A DNA stretch of 64,000 nt, taken from positions 62,001-126,000 of the forward strand of contig CAVSLS010000040.1 in the NCBI GenBank assembly GCA_963728845.1, written 5' to 3'. Under the pieces are notes generated by a model. The model was not told the origin of the DNA. It did no database searches and saw nothing but the letters and a program-made list of their open reading frames with translations. Source of the DNA: Bog-473 sp963728845 (GTDB lineage Bacteria > Actinomycetota > Acidimicrobiia > Acidimicrobiales > RAAP-2). Positions 20,239 through 30,982 of the stretch are shown in pieces (position 1 is the first letter of the stretch; every line of letters starts with the position of its first letter). The position numbers and the translations under genes are program-made.

Positions 20239-23200
20239 TGCAGATCCAGGGCGATCGTGGCCCATGCGACGCTGTTGGCAACGGAGAACGCTTGGCTGGT
20301 ACTGCCGTTGCTGTTGGTGAAGTACGAGGCAACACCGTAGCCTCCAGAGCCGTTGCCGTTGCCGTTCTCCAGGTTGGTCCAACCGGTTGGCGTGGCGCCC
20401 ACCCCGCCGTCGTTGCCACTGGTACCGAGGAAACCGATCTCCATGTCGCCCAAAGCCGGAGTACCGGGCAGGACCGCGGTGGGTGTTGTGCTCGTCCCGG
20501 TGTGGGTGTTGCTCTGTGCGATCGGCGCAGCCGTGTTGTTGCCGGCCAGTGCGAGAACGTCCACCTCGATATGCCTCTCGTTCGTGCCGAACGTCGCGGT
20601 GACGGTCGTGTTCGTGCCGCTCGCGCTCGCCCAGTACGCCCACTCTGCGTAACCGGTCGCCGGGCCCACGTTGGTGATCGAGGTGACAGAGCCGGTTATC
20701 GCGTTTCCACCGATCGTCGGTGCACCGGGGGTCGTGCCGTTGCCGTCCGTGTAGACGAGCACGATCAACGTCGACCCAGCCGTCGGGGCGCTGCCGAGGT
20801 TGACCGATTCGCTGGCGGCACCCGGCCCGCCGCTGTTCCCAGAGACGCTCTCAGCCACCGTCACCTTGGTGATCGTCACCGTCGTGGTGCCCCAGGTGGC
20901 CGCACCGTTCTTGGCCGTGATGGTCGGGGTGGCCGCCGTCTCGTCCCCGTAGTACTCGGTGGCGGTCCCCACGCCGTTGGCGAAGGTCACCGTGGCGCCG
21001 GCGCCCAAGGTCCCGCCGGACCCGGTGGTGGTGGCGAAGAAGCCCTTGGCCGAGCTGGAGCTGAGCGTCAGCGTCGTGGTGCCGGTGCTCGTGGTGGCGT
21101 TGCCGTACTGGTCCTCGAGTTGGAGGCCGAGCGCAATGTTGGTGGTGGCCGACGTCTTGGCCGTGCCCGGTGTCGGCGTGATGAGGACCTTGGTGGCCGC
21201 ACCGGGAGCGTTCGTCTCGGTGAAGGTGACGGTGTTGGTGCCGGTGGCTGCGGCGGTGATGGTGTAGGTGCCCGCGGTGGTGTTGGCCGTGAAGGCCGAC
21301 GAGGTGGCCACGCCGCTGGCGTTGGTGGTGGCCACGCACGAGTAGGTGTGCGGGTTCGAGGTGCAGGCGGCGAAGGTCTCGCTGGCACCGCTGGCCGGAC
21401 CGGCGAAGGTCACCGCTGCGCCCGGACCGGGTTGCCGAAGGCGTCAGTCACCGTGGCCACGAGTGGGTTGGCAAAGGCGGTATTGACGGTCGCCGTCTGC
21501 CCCGACCCCGAGGTGGCGGTGATCGTGGTGGCGGCCCCCGCGGTGATCGTCACCGTCGTGGTGCCCCAGGTGGCCGCACCGTTCTTGGCCGTGATGGTCG
21601 GGGTGGCCGCCGTCTCGTCCCCGTAGTACTCGGTGGCGGTCCCCACGCCGTTGGCGAAGGTCACCGTGGCGCTGGCGCCCAGAGTCCCGCCGGACCCGGT
21701 GGTGGTGGCGAAGAAGCCCTTGGCCGAGCTGGAGCTGAGCGTCAGCGTCGTGGTGCCGGTGCTCGTGGTGGCGTTGCCGAACTGGTCCACGAGCTGGAGG
21801 CCGAGCTTGACGTTGGTCGTGGCCGACGCGGTGGCGGTGCCCGGGGTGGGGGTGATCACCACGAGGGCAGGCGCCCCGGGGTTGATCGTCACCGTCGTGG
21901 TGCCCCAGGTGGTCGCACCGTTCTTGGCCGTGATGGTCGGGGTGGCCGCCGTCTCGTCCCCGTAGTACTCGGTGGCGGTCCCCACGCCGTTGGCGAAGGT
22001 CACCGTGGCGCCGGCGCCCAGAGTCCCGCCGGACCCGGTGGTGGTGGCGAAGAAGCCCTTGGCCGAGCTGGAGCTGAGCGTCAGCGTCGTGGTGCCGGTG
22101 CTCGTGGTGGCGTTGCCGTACTGGTCCTCGAGTTGGAGGCCGAGCGCGATGTTGGTGGTGGCCGACACCGTTGCCGTGCCCGGTGTCGGCGTGATGAAGA
22201 CCAGGGAGGCCGTACCGGGGGCGTTGGTCTCGGTGAAGGTCGACGGGGCGACCACGCCCGAAGCGGCCGTCGTGACGCTGTAGCCACTGCCCGACTTCAC
22301 ATTGGCGGTGTAGGTCGAAGCGGTCGCGTCGCCGCTGCGCGTTGGTCGGTGACGACGCACGAATAGGCCTGGGGGTTGCCGCCAGAGCAGGCCGCGAAGA
22401 TGCCCGAGGCACCGGTGGCCGGGGCCGAGAAGGTGACGTTCATGTTGGGCACCGGGTTGCCGAACGGGTCGACGACGAGTACCTCGAGGGCGGTCCCGAA
22501 CGCGCTGTTCACAGTGGCGCTCTGGTTGTTGCCCTGGACGATGGTCATGGTGTCCCCGGTGGTCTGCGCCGTGATCGTCACCGTCGTGGTGCCCCAGGTG
22601 GCCGCACCGTTCTTGGCCGTGATGGTCGGGGTGGCCGCCGTCTCGTCCCCGTAGTACTCGGTGGCGGTCCCCACGCCGTTGGCGAAGGTCACCGTGGCGC
22701 CGGCGCCCAAGGTCCCGCCGGACCCGGTGGTGGTGGCGAAGAAGCCCTTGGCCGAGCTGGAGCTGAGCGTCAGCGTCGTGGTGCCGGTGCTCGTGGTGGC
22801 GTTGCCGTACTGGTCCTCGAGTTGGAGGCCGAGCGCAATGTTGGTGGTGGCCGACGTCTTGGCCGTGCCCGGTGTCGGCGTGATGAGGACCTTGGTGGCC
22901 GCACCGGGAGCGTTCGTCTCGGTGAAGGTGACGGTGTTGGTGCCGGTGGCTGCGGCGGTGATGGTGTAGGTGCCCGCGGTGGTGTTGGCCGTGAAGGCCG
23001 ACGAGGTGGCCACGCCGCTGGCGTTGGTGGTGGCCACGCACGAGTAGGTGTGCGGGTTCGAGGTGCAGGCGGCGAAGGTCTCGCTGGCACCGCTGGCCGG
23101 ACCGGCGAAGGTCACCGCTGCGCCCGCGACCGGGTTGCCGAAGGCGTCAGTCACCGTGGCCACGAGTGGGTTGGCAAAGGCGGTATTGACGGTCGCCGTC

Positions 23201-26200
23201 TGCCCCGACCCCGAGGTGGCGGTGATCGTGGTGGCGGCCCCCGCGGTGATCGTCACCGTCGTGGTGCCCCAGGTGGCCGCACCGTTCTTGGCCGTGATGG
23301 TCGGGGTGGCCGCCGTCTCGTCCCCGTAGTACTCGGTGGCGGTCCCCACGCCGTTGGCGAAGGTCACCGTGGCGCCGGCGCCCAGAGTCCCGCCGGACCC
23401 GGTGGTGGTGGCGAAGAAGCCCTTGGCCGAGCTGGAGCTGAGCGTCAGCGTCGTGGTGCCGGTGCTCGTGGTGGCGTTGCCGAACTGGTCCACGAGCTGG
23501 AGGCCGAGCTTGACGTTGGTCGTGGCCGACGCGGTGGCGGTGCCCGGGGTGGGGGTGATCACCACGAGGGCAGGCGCCCCGGGGTTGATCGTCACCGTCG
23601 TGGTGCCCCAGGTGGTCGCACCGTTCTTGGCCGTGATGGTCGGGGTGGCCGCCGTCTCGTCCCCGTAGTACTCGGTGGCGGTCCCCACGCCGTTGGCGAA
23701 GGTCACCGTGGCGCCGGCGCCCAAGGTCCCGCCGGACCCGGTGGTGGTGGCGAAGAAGCCCTTGGCCGAGCTGGAGCTGAGCGTCAGCGTCGTGGTGCCG
23801 GTGCTCGTGGTGGCGTTGCCGTACTGGTCCTCGAGTTGGAGGCCGAGCGCGATGTTGGTGGTGGCCGACACCGTTGCCGTGCCCGGTGTCGGCGTGATGA
23901 GGACCATGGAGGCCGCACCGGGGGCGTTGGTCTCGGTGAAGGTGACGGTGTTGGTGCCGGTGGCTGCGGCGGTGATGGTGTAGGCGCCCGCTGTGGTGTT
24001 GGCCGTGAAGGCCGACGAGGTGGCCACGCCGCTGGCGTTGGTGGTGGCCACGCACGAATAGGTGTGCGGGTTCGAGGTGCAGGCGCCGAAGGTCTCGCTG
24101 GCACCGCTGGCCGGACCGGCGAAGGTCACCGCCGCGCCCGCGACCGGGTTGCCGAAGGCGTCGGTCACCGTGGCGACCAGCGGGCTGGCAAAGGCGGTGT
24201 TGACGCCCGCCGTCTGCCCCGACCCCGAGGTCGCCGTGATCGTGGTGGCGGCCCCGGCGTTGATGGTCACCGACTTGGTGCCCCAGGGCGTGCCGTTGGT
24301 CGCCGTGATGGTCGGGCTCGCCGCCGTCTCGTCCCCGTAGTACTCGGTGGCGGTCCCCACGCCGTTGGCGAAGGTCACCGTGGCGCCGGCGCCCAGGGTC
24401 CCGCCGGACCCGGTGGTGGTGGCGAAGAAGCCCTTGGCCGAGCTAGAGCTGAGCGTCAGCGTCGTGGTGCCGGTGCTCGTGGTGGCGTTGCCGTACTGGT
24501 CCTCGAGCTGAAGGGAAAGCTTGATGTTGGTCGTGGCCGACGCGGTGGCCGTGCCCGGGGTCGGCGTGATGAGGACCTGGGTGGGTGCCCCGGCGGTGTT
24601 GCTCTCGGAGAAGGTGGCGGTGTTGGTGCCGCTGGCCGCGGCGGTGATGTTGTAGGCGCCCGCTGCGGTGTTGGCCGTGAAGGCCGACGAGGTGGCCACG
24701 CCGCTGGCGTTGGTGGTGGCCACGCACGAATAGGTGTGCGGGTTCGAGGAGCAGGCGGCGAAGGTCACGCTGGCACCGCTGGCCGGACCGGCGAAGGTCA
24801 CCGCCACGCCCGGGACCGGGTTGCCGAAGGCGTCGGTCACCGTGGCAACGAGCGGGTTGGCGAAGGCGGTGTTGACGGTCGCCGTCTGCCCCGACCCCGA
24901 GTTCGCGGTGATGGTCGTGGGTGTCCCGACGGTCATGGTGACCGTCGTGGTGCCCCAGGGGGAGGTGCCATTGGCGGCCGTGATGGTCGGGCTCGCGATC
25001 GTCTCGTCGCCGTAGTAGGCGGTGCCGGTCCCCACGTTGTGGGCGAAGGTCACGTTCAAGGTGCCGCCGAGGGTCCCCGTGTGGCCGTTGGTGGTGGCGA
25101 AAAAGCCCTTGGTCGACGAAGTGCTGAGGGTGAGCGTCAGCGAAGTCGTGTTGGGATTCGTGGTGGGGTTGTTGTACTGGTCTTCGAGCTGCAGCCCCAG
25201 CTTGATGTTGGTCGTGGTGGATACGCCGGCCGTGTTCGGCGTGGGCGTGATGACGACGTGGGTGGGCGGCCCTGCGGTGATCGTCTCGGCCTGTGTGCCC
25301 GGGGCAAGACCCGATGCGGCCGCCGTGATGGTCGGGGCGCCGGCAACGGTGTCGCCGTAGTAGAAGGACGCGGTCGAAGAGCCCGCCGGAATGTTGACGG
25401 TGAGTGAGGCGGAAGCGCTGCCGCCCAACGTCGAGGCGAAGAGGCCTCCTGCGGAGCTCGATGTGAGCGTCACTGTCTCCGGTTGGTGGTCGGGTTGCCG
25501 AAGGCGTCTTGCTCCTGAACGGTGATCGGGCCCAGGGCCGGGCTCGACGACGCGGTGCCGGACACGGCTGCGGACGTGAAGGCGAGCTTGGCCGCCGGCG
25601 CGGTCGAGATCGAGAACGTTCCGGGCTCGAGAGCCGAAGCCACGCCTGGGTTCGAGTCGACCGCGTTCAGCTGGTAGGTGCCCAAGGCGTTCAGGCTGCA
25701 GTCCCCGAAGGGAACGACGCCGTAGGACTCCACGCCCGAACAGTTGCTCGAGAGACTGCCGGGCCCGCTGCTGACCTGGAGCGTGACCGACGAGAGATCG
25801 TTGTAGACGATGTTGCCCGAGCTGTCCTCGACAGCGATGATCGGTTGTGGGCTGACCGGCGAGTTGATCGTCCCGCCGGTCGGCTGCTGAAGCCAGACGA
25901 GTTGGGTCGCCTGCCCACTCCCGCCGACATTCTGTGGCACTGCCGGATCGACGATGACCGTTTGAATGGTGGTGGTGTAGCCGCCCGAACCAACCGTCAT
26001 CGAGACCTGCTGGGGTCCGTAGGGGGTTGCGGATGGGCAGGTGCCAGATCGAATGTGTTGTTCGTTGTATCCCAGTACGCCACCTGGTAGCCCGTCACGG
26101 TGAATGATCCGGGAAGGCTGAACGTCGGCGTGAAGGTGTCGGGACAGGGAAAGGCGGCCCCCGACTTTGCCTGTTGCTGGACTTGCGAGATCGCCTGGTC

Positions 26201-26434
26201 GGCGGCGGCCCTCACCGACGCGTCGAGCGTCGCCAGGTGGCGATGCTCACCGGACGCGGTGATGGAGGTCGCAAATCCGGCGAGCAGGGCCACGACCGCG
26301 AGCCCCAGCACGACCAGGGCGATCAGCACCTCGACCAGCGAGTCGCCCTCGTCCGAGAAACGGGTCTGGTCTAGCGTGCGGACCTCGGTGCCACCTCGAC
26401 AACGCTCGCCGTGCCACAGAGGCGCGCGCCTCAC
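20235..26434 (-). CDS. Giant PilV-like prepilin adhesin with about 14 Ig-like domains (operon A, second gene)
   Basis: Reconstructed protein of about 2,070 residues. The leader VRRAPLWHGERCRGG runs into EGDSLVEVLIALVVLGLAVV, a class III prepilin signal with Glu at +5. After a pilin-like head there are about 14 Ig-like domains of two types. Type 1 carries VLITPTPGTAT, LQLEDQYGNATTSTG and VGTATEYYGDETAA. Type 2 is Big_1/invasin-like and carries ITATSGSGQT, VTDAFGNPVAGAAVTFAGP and ATTNASGVATSSAFTAN. A different C-terminal domain of about 200 residues (PTAGSTLIVLVYTDGNG, ending WATIALDLQ) may be a binding head. The start overlaps the upstream stop as GTGA. Frameshifts lie near 26030, 25480, 22335 and 21424; the last is a one-base deletion relative to the paralogous repeat at 23127. 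Confidence 0.78.
20869..23943 (-). repeat. Near-identical internal duplication, unit about 1.70 kb
   Basis: 20869-22240 matches 22571-23943 at a fixed offset of 1702-1703 bases, with only a few substitutions; the first 556 bases appear identical. The unit covers four to five Ig-like domains. The offset changes by one at 21424, where the first copy lacks a base and the reading frame breaks. Confidence 0.85.
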
Positions 26435-27967
26435 AGCAGCACTCCGAGGAACATGGCCTCGAGACCGGCACCCCGCATGGTGACGGTCAAGGTCTGGGTG
26501 AGCCGAGGAGTTTGTCGGCTCCTGAGCGGCGAGCATGAGGGTGCCCGTCTTGTTCAACTGGATGTTGGACTCACACAGGACCGACGTGGCGCCGGTGGCG
26601 GGGAACGTCGAGGGACTGACGGGGAGCGGGCCCTTGTCGTTCGTCGGGATCAGGGCGTTGGTCAGGGCGGTGTTCGAAGTGAACTGCAGGAAACCCACAT
26701 TGTTGGGGTCTCCAGCATTGTTGCCACCGGCGCCGTCGTAGCAGGCGTTGCCGTACGGGTCGCCTGGGCTGTTGTCGAGGACCGACCAATCGAGGTTCGA
26801 CTGAAACACCATCCACTCGTTCGCGTCAGTCGATTCGGCGTCGCCGGTGACGAGGGTCCAGTTCGAGGCCGGCTGGCCGATGGCATTGAGGACCTGGATG
26901 TTCGTGAGGGTGATGGTGGAAAGCCCTCCTGAGTTCTGGTACAGAGCCGGATCGCCTGGGACGCCCGTGTAGAACCCGTTGTTGCCCAAGAAGGCCTCAC
27001 TGTGATCACCGCTGGGGTCGTAGTACGTCGGAAGGACGTGGGGCGAGACAGTTTGTGCCGGGGACTCGCTGATACAGAAGGACAAGGTGTACGGGGTCTG
27101 GGCGATGGGGAGCGACATGGACTGCATGTTCAGGCAGGGGCCGGTCCCGTTGGTGGCACCCGTGAAGCTGCTGAAGTCGGCGAAGCAGAGCGAAGTGGCG
27201 TAGGTGCCGGTACCCGGACTTGCGAAGTTGCAACCCGGGGGCGAGTTCGGAGCGACGCTCGACGCCGAGCCTGTGGATGTGCTCGCGCCCGGGAGACCAA
27301 CGAGGCTGTACGTATAGGGAGAATTGGTCCCCGACACGACTTCAGGTTCGGAGATGTTGAACGTGATCCCAGTGACGCCTTGCGCCGAGGTCCAGCCGCT
27401 CGAGGCGAGGGTGGCGACGCTGGCCGGGTTGATCGTCAGACCCGGGCTCCCGATGTTCCGGGAGATCGTTGTGGCGGATGCCGGCGTGGCGGATGGTCCG
27501 AAGGTGCACTCTTGGCGTACCAGCGAGTAGGTGTTCGGCGTCTGTGATGACGGCGTCTGCACGTAGGAGACCACGGTGTCGTAGAAGCCCGTCGCCACGG
27601 CGCTGTTCGCACCCCATTCCAGTCCGAGCAGTTGTGTTTGGTTCGGCGCTGCTGGTCCGCATGACGGAGTGGAGACTGTCGTCAGTTGCGCGGCACTCTG
27701 CACGTCCTTGTTGAACGTCACCGAGCCGACGAGGGCGTCGTTGGAGTTCCCGATCCGATTCTGGGTCTGGGTCTGAAGGGAGAAGATCGAAAGCATTGCG
27801 GTGGCAATTCCGCCGAGGACGATCGGCAGGATGGCGACGACGACCACCAGCTCAATCAGCGTGAAGCCGCTTTCGTCGCATCGGGCCGGTGGTTCAAGGC
27901 CAGCGCGGCGGCGCATCGCACGGCGTGCGATGGCGATCGGGTGAGTGGACACACCGCGACAGCGCAT
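26431..27967 (-). CDS. PilW-like prepilin (operon A, first gene)
   Basis: Reconstructed protein of about 512 residues. The leader is followed by DESGFTLIELVVVVAILPIV, a canonical class III prepilin signal with Glu at +5. The pilin head (SIFSLQTQTQNRIGNSND) is followed by a Cys-containing globular part sharing SEAFLGNNGFYTGVPG and SNWTLVTGDAESTD with the operon B paralogue. It ends LEAMFLGVLL after a one-base shift near 26490-26505. ATG 27967 gives a 34-residue leader. ATG 27916 would give 17 residues and GTG 28054 would give 63; none has a good ribosome binding site. It is first in operon A and couples to the giant adhesin gene by GTGA. Confidence 0.72.
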
Positions 27968-28054
27968 GTGGGATGGCAGGGCGCGACGCAGCAACCTTTG
28001 GTCGTGACACGACCGTGGAGCCCCGCCAATTCGCCGTTTCGCCAACTTTTGCAC
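27968..28054 (-). promoter_or_regulatory. Conserved leader with hairpin, copy A
   Basis: This is the counterpart of 18061-18144. The sense strand shows TTGGCGAAACGGCGAATTGG, then the hairpin GGTCG-N5-CGACC (plus-strand 28000-28014), then CGTCGCGCC. All three blocks are also present in copy B at the same spacing. The GTG at 28054 has AGGAG directly abutting it, which is a poor ribosome-site distance, so this block may be untranslated leader. Confidence 0.4.
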
Positions 28055-28362
28055 TCCTGTGAGCGGACCGCCCCGCTCTCCACGGCCGGACCTCGTCCAG
28101 CGGTGACCTGGCTAACTTAACCTCAAAGTCCCGGAAGAGAAACTGCGCTCTGCCGCGGAAAGGACCTCGAGAATCTTGAGCCGCTCACAACGGGCCTAGG
28201 GGTGAGACTCAGCGAAGAACTCCAGCCCAACCGTGATATTCCACCAATTTCAAAAGCTCACGAGTGACGCGTTTCTGTGCACCGTCGGAGCGGATTGTCA
28301 TGGTCAACGTACGATCAATTCATCTCGTTTGTCGTTACTCGTGGCGGAAAAGAGCCGAGGGG
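28055..28362. other. Intergenic region upstream of pilin operon A
   Basis: These 308 bases between xthA and operon A are moderately AT-rich in the half nearer xthA (TTGAAATTGGTGGAATATCA on the minus strand). They probably contain the operon A promoter, but no convincing consensus pair was found. Confidence 0.45.
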
Positions 28363-29133
28363 TCAGGCGTCTGCGAAGTCCACCACGACGGGCGCATGGT
28401 CGGAGGGTTTCTGGCCCTTGCGCGCGTCGCGGTCCCGGAAGGCGCCGACCGTGCGCTGGACCAGGTCATCGCTCACCAGCACGAGATCGATGCGCATGCC
28501 CCTCCCCTCGTGGAAGTCCCCCGCCCGGTAGTCCCACCACGTGAACGTCCCGGGCTCGTTGAAGCGCCGGAACACGTCGTCGAGACCCCAGCCCTCGACG
28601 TCACGCAGCGCAGCCCGCTCGGGTTCGCTCACGTGGGTGGCACCGACGAATGCTGCGGGATCCCAGACGTCGCCGTCATCGGGTGCGACGTTGAAATCGC
28701 CGCAGACTGCGACTGATGAGCCCGGCGGGCACATCTGGTCGAGCGTCGCCCGCAGGCGGGCCAACCAGGCCAGCTTCACCGCATAGAACTCGTTGTCGAG
28801 GGCTCGGCCGTTGGGGACGTAGACGGAGAACACGCGGGTGGAGCCGCACACGGCGGACACGACGCGACGTCCGTGGTCGTCGTCGGGTGTGCCGAAGCCA
28901 CGGACGACGTCCTCCAGGCCGATCTTGCTGAGGATGGCGACGCCGTTCCAGCGACCGTCGCCGTGGTGCGCGGACTCGTAGCCGAGCTTGGCGAACGCCT
29001 TCTCCGGGAACTTGTCGTCGGCCTGTTTGGTCTCCTGCATGCAGAGAACGTCGGGCTGGTTCGCCTCGATCCAGGCGCTCACCCGCGGCATCCGGGCCGT
29101 GAGCGAGTTCACGTTCCACGTCGCCAGGCGCAT
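28363..29133 (-). CDS. xthA: Exodeoxyribonuclease III / AP endonuclease
   Basis: ExoIII-type AP endonuclease for base excision repair (256 residues). The endonuclease/exonuclease/phosphatase fold is seen in MRLATWNVNSLTARMPRV, the metal-binding glutamate in LCMQETKQADDKFP, GDFNVAPDDGDVWDP, RIDLVLVSDDL and the C-terminal catalytic SDHAPVVVDF. The start is the ATG at 29133, which overlaps the fabZ stop by one base (TGATG). That fits the family N-terminus better than the longer open frame. Confidence 0.93.
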   Translation of the reverse strand: MRLATWNVNSLTARMPRVSAWIEANQPDVLCMQETKQADDKFPEKAFAKLGYESAHHGDGRWNGVAILSKIGLEDVVRGFGTPDDDHGRRVVSAVCGSTRVFSVYVPNGRALDNEFYAVKLAWLARLRATLDQMCPPGSSVAVCGDFNVAPDDGDVWDPAAFVGATHVSEPERAALRDVEGWGLDDVFRRFNEPGTFTWWDYRAGDFHEGRGMRIDLVLVSDDLVQRTVGAFRDRDARKGQKPSDHAPVVVDFADA

Positions 29134-29570
29134 CAGCCCGGAACTCCTTCGACGATCACGAACAGCAACTCGGCCTCGCATGCGGTGTGCCCGCCCACCG
29201 ACGCAGTGCCGTGGCCCTTCCCTGCACGCGCCGACAGGCGGTCCATGGTCACCTCGAGCTCGAGCTTGTCGCCGGGGACGACCTGGCGCCGGAAGCGAGC
29301 TCGCTCGATCCCCCCGAACAAGGGAAGCTTGGTCGCGTAGCGCGGATCGAGCAGCACCGCGATGCCTCCGAGCTGCGCGAGGGACTCGACCATCAACACG
29401 CCTGGGAGGGTCGGGCGGCCGGGGAAGTGCCCGGCGAAGAACGGCTCGTCCCCGGTCAGCTGCCAGTGACCGGTGGCCGAGACCCCCGGCTCCACGGCGA
29501 TCACCTCGGTCACGAAGAGGAAGGGCGCCCTGTGCGGCAGGACGTCGGCGGGTCGGGGAAGTGCCGTCAA
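29133..29570 (-). CDS. fabZ: 3-hydroxyacyl-ACP dehydratase FabZ
   Basis: Hot-dog-fold dehydratase of type II fatty acid synthesis, converting 3-hydroxyacyl-ACP to trans-2-enoyl-ACP. It has 145 residues, the usual length. The start region LPHRAPFLFVTEV, the catalytic histidine in AGHFPGRPTLPGVLM and the catalytic glutamate in VLMVESLAQLGG are present. It is co-directional with xthA and overlaps it by one base, so the two are probably co-transcribed although their functions differ. Confidence 0.92.
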   Translation of the reverse strand: MTALPRPADVLPHRAPFLFVTEVIAVEPGVSATGHWQLTGDEPFFAGHFPGRPTLPGVLMVESLAQLGGIAVLLDPRYATKLPLFGGIERARFRRQVVPGDKLELEVTMDRLSARAGKGHGTASVGGHTACEAELLFVIVEGVPG

Positions 29571-29586
29571 CGGAGAGCTCCGGCCC

Positions 29587-30982
29587 TCATCGGTGCCTCG
29601 CCTTGGCCGCCTTCTTCGCCGGCGCCTTCTTGGCCTTGCTCGCCTTCGTGGCAGAGCCCCTCTTCGCCGGTGCCGTCGCCTTCCTGGTTGCCTTCTTGGC
29701 GGGCGCGGCCGCCTTCTTCGCCGCGCCTTTCTTCGCCGCCGGTGCGGCCTTCGTCGTCGTCGCCCTCTTGGCGGAAGGGGCAGCCTTCGTTCCTCTCGCG
29801 CGCTTCTTGGACGCCGGCTCGGGCGACGGGAGGGCCAACTCGGCCACGCGCCGCGGCGGGTCCAGCCCCGCGAGGACGAACGGACGCACCTCGCCCTTCT
29901 TGAGCACCTGGCGCGCCTTGGTCGGGGGTGGTGAGCCCATGGCCGTCAACGGGATGTAGCTGTGCAACGCCCCGCCTCCGGGCAACGACACGTCGACCAT
30001 GGCGCCGTGCGAGGTGAAGGAGACCACCTCGCCCTCGACCGCGCTGCCGACGGCGAAGGCAGCGACGAAGTTGATGAAGGCAAGCGGCTCGTTGACCGCG
30101 GGCGGCGGGGTGGAGCTCTTCTTCTTCGAGCCGGGCGCTTGGCCCGCCCTTGTCTCGGTCCCGGCCTTGCCGCCCTTGGTGTCGGCTTGCTTCGGCGTCG
30201 GGGTTTCCTTCTTGGACTTGGCACTCTTCGGCGGCGCCGCCTTCTTGGCCGACTGCTTCTTGGCGGAGTCCCTCGACTTGCCGGGCTTCGGCGGGTGCAG
30301 GGCCTCCTCGACGGCCTCGTCGATCGCGCTCGGAGAACACGGGGTCGACCTTGGCGCGACCTGGCGGCGGTGCGCTGGGTGTGATCGGCCACGTCGTGTC
30401 GATCGCCGGGGCGGTCTTCGTCGCCGCCTTCTTGGTCTTGGTCCCTCTCTTGGCCGCCTTCTTCGCCGCCCGCGCCAGCTCCGCCGCCTTGGCCGGGGCC
30501 GACTCGGGGTCCTTCTTCGTCCTGGCCTCGGCCGTGGCGGCGCGGCTCTTGGGGCCCCGGATCGGCAGCCGGGGCGTGAAGATCCACCCGACGCCGGGGA
30601 CGGGCTTGCCGCCGATCAGCCGTCCGTCGTTGAAGAGCCACGGGTGCTCTCCGTGGAACTCCTGGAAGGAGTCGTTGGACAGGACGATGGCACCGGTGCG
30701 CTCGGCGATCCGGAGCACGAAGGCGTCCCCGCGGCCGATGGCGCCCGCCGGCGGGGAGATCACCTCCCCGTTGAGCATCGCCTGGCGCACCTCCTCGCGC
30801 TCGGCGTCCGAGACCCGATGCTCGAAGGTCGCGTCGACGACCACGATGATGCTCGAACCAGGGTCCTCGGCGGCGTACGCACGCACCGCCTCGTCGAGCT
30901 GCTTGAGGCTGGGGGACGTACGCCCTTCGGTGGCCAGGTTCGACCCATCCACGACGACGTGATGAGGTTCAGCCAATGGCAC
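29587..30982 (-). CDS. NYN-domain nuclease-like protein with S1-like domain and Lys/Ala-rich tails
   Basis: Reconstructed protein of about 464 residues. The N-terminal 150 residues form a PIN-like NYN domain of the Zc3h12a type, with acidic residues in VVVDGSNLA, IIVVVDATF, IGRGDAFVLRIA and VLSNDSFQEF, suggesting metal-dependent RNA cleavage. A Lys/Ala/Pro-rich linker leads to an S1-like RNA-binding segment (VGSAVEGEVVSFTSHGAMVD). The protein ends in a tail of AKKA repeats. A one-base shift lies near 30325-30335. The GTG start overlaps the kgd stop by 14 bases. Function inferred: RNA processing or decay. Confidence 0.78.

Noticed and set aside
27968..28054. Confident call of a class I c-di-GMP riboswitch
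   Set aside because: The invariant GACGCAAAGC-type core could not be found; only a loose resemblance remains, so it is kept as an unassigned leader.
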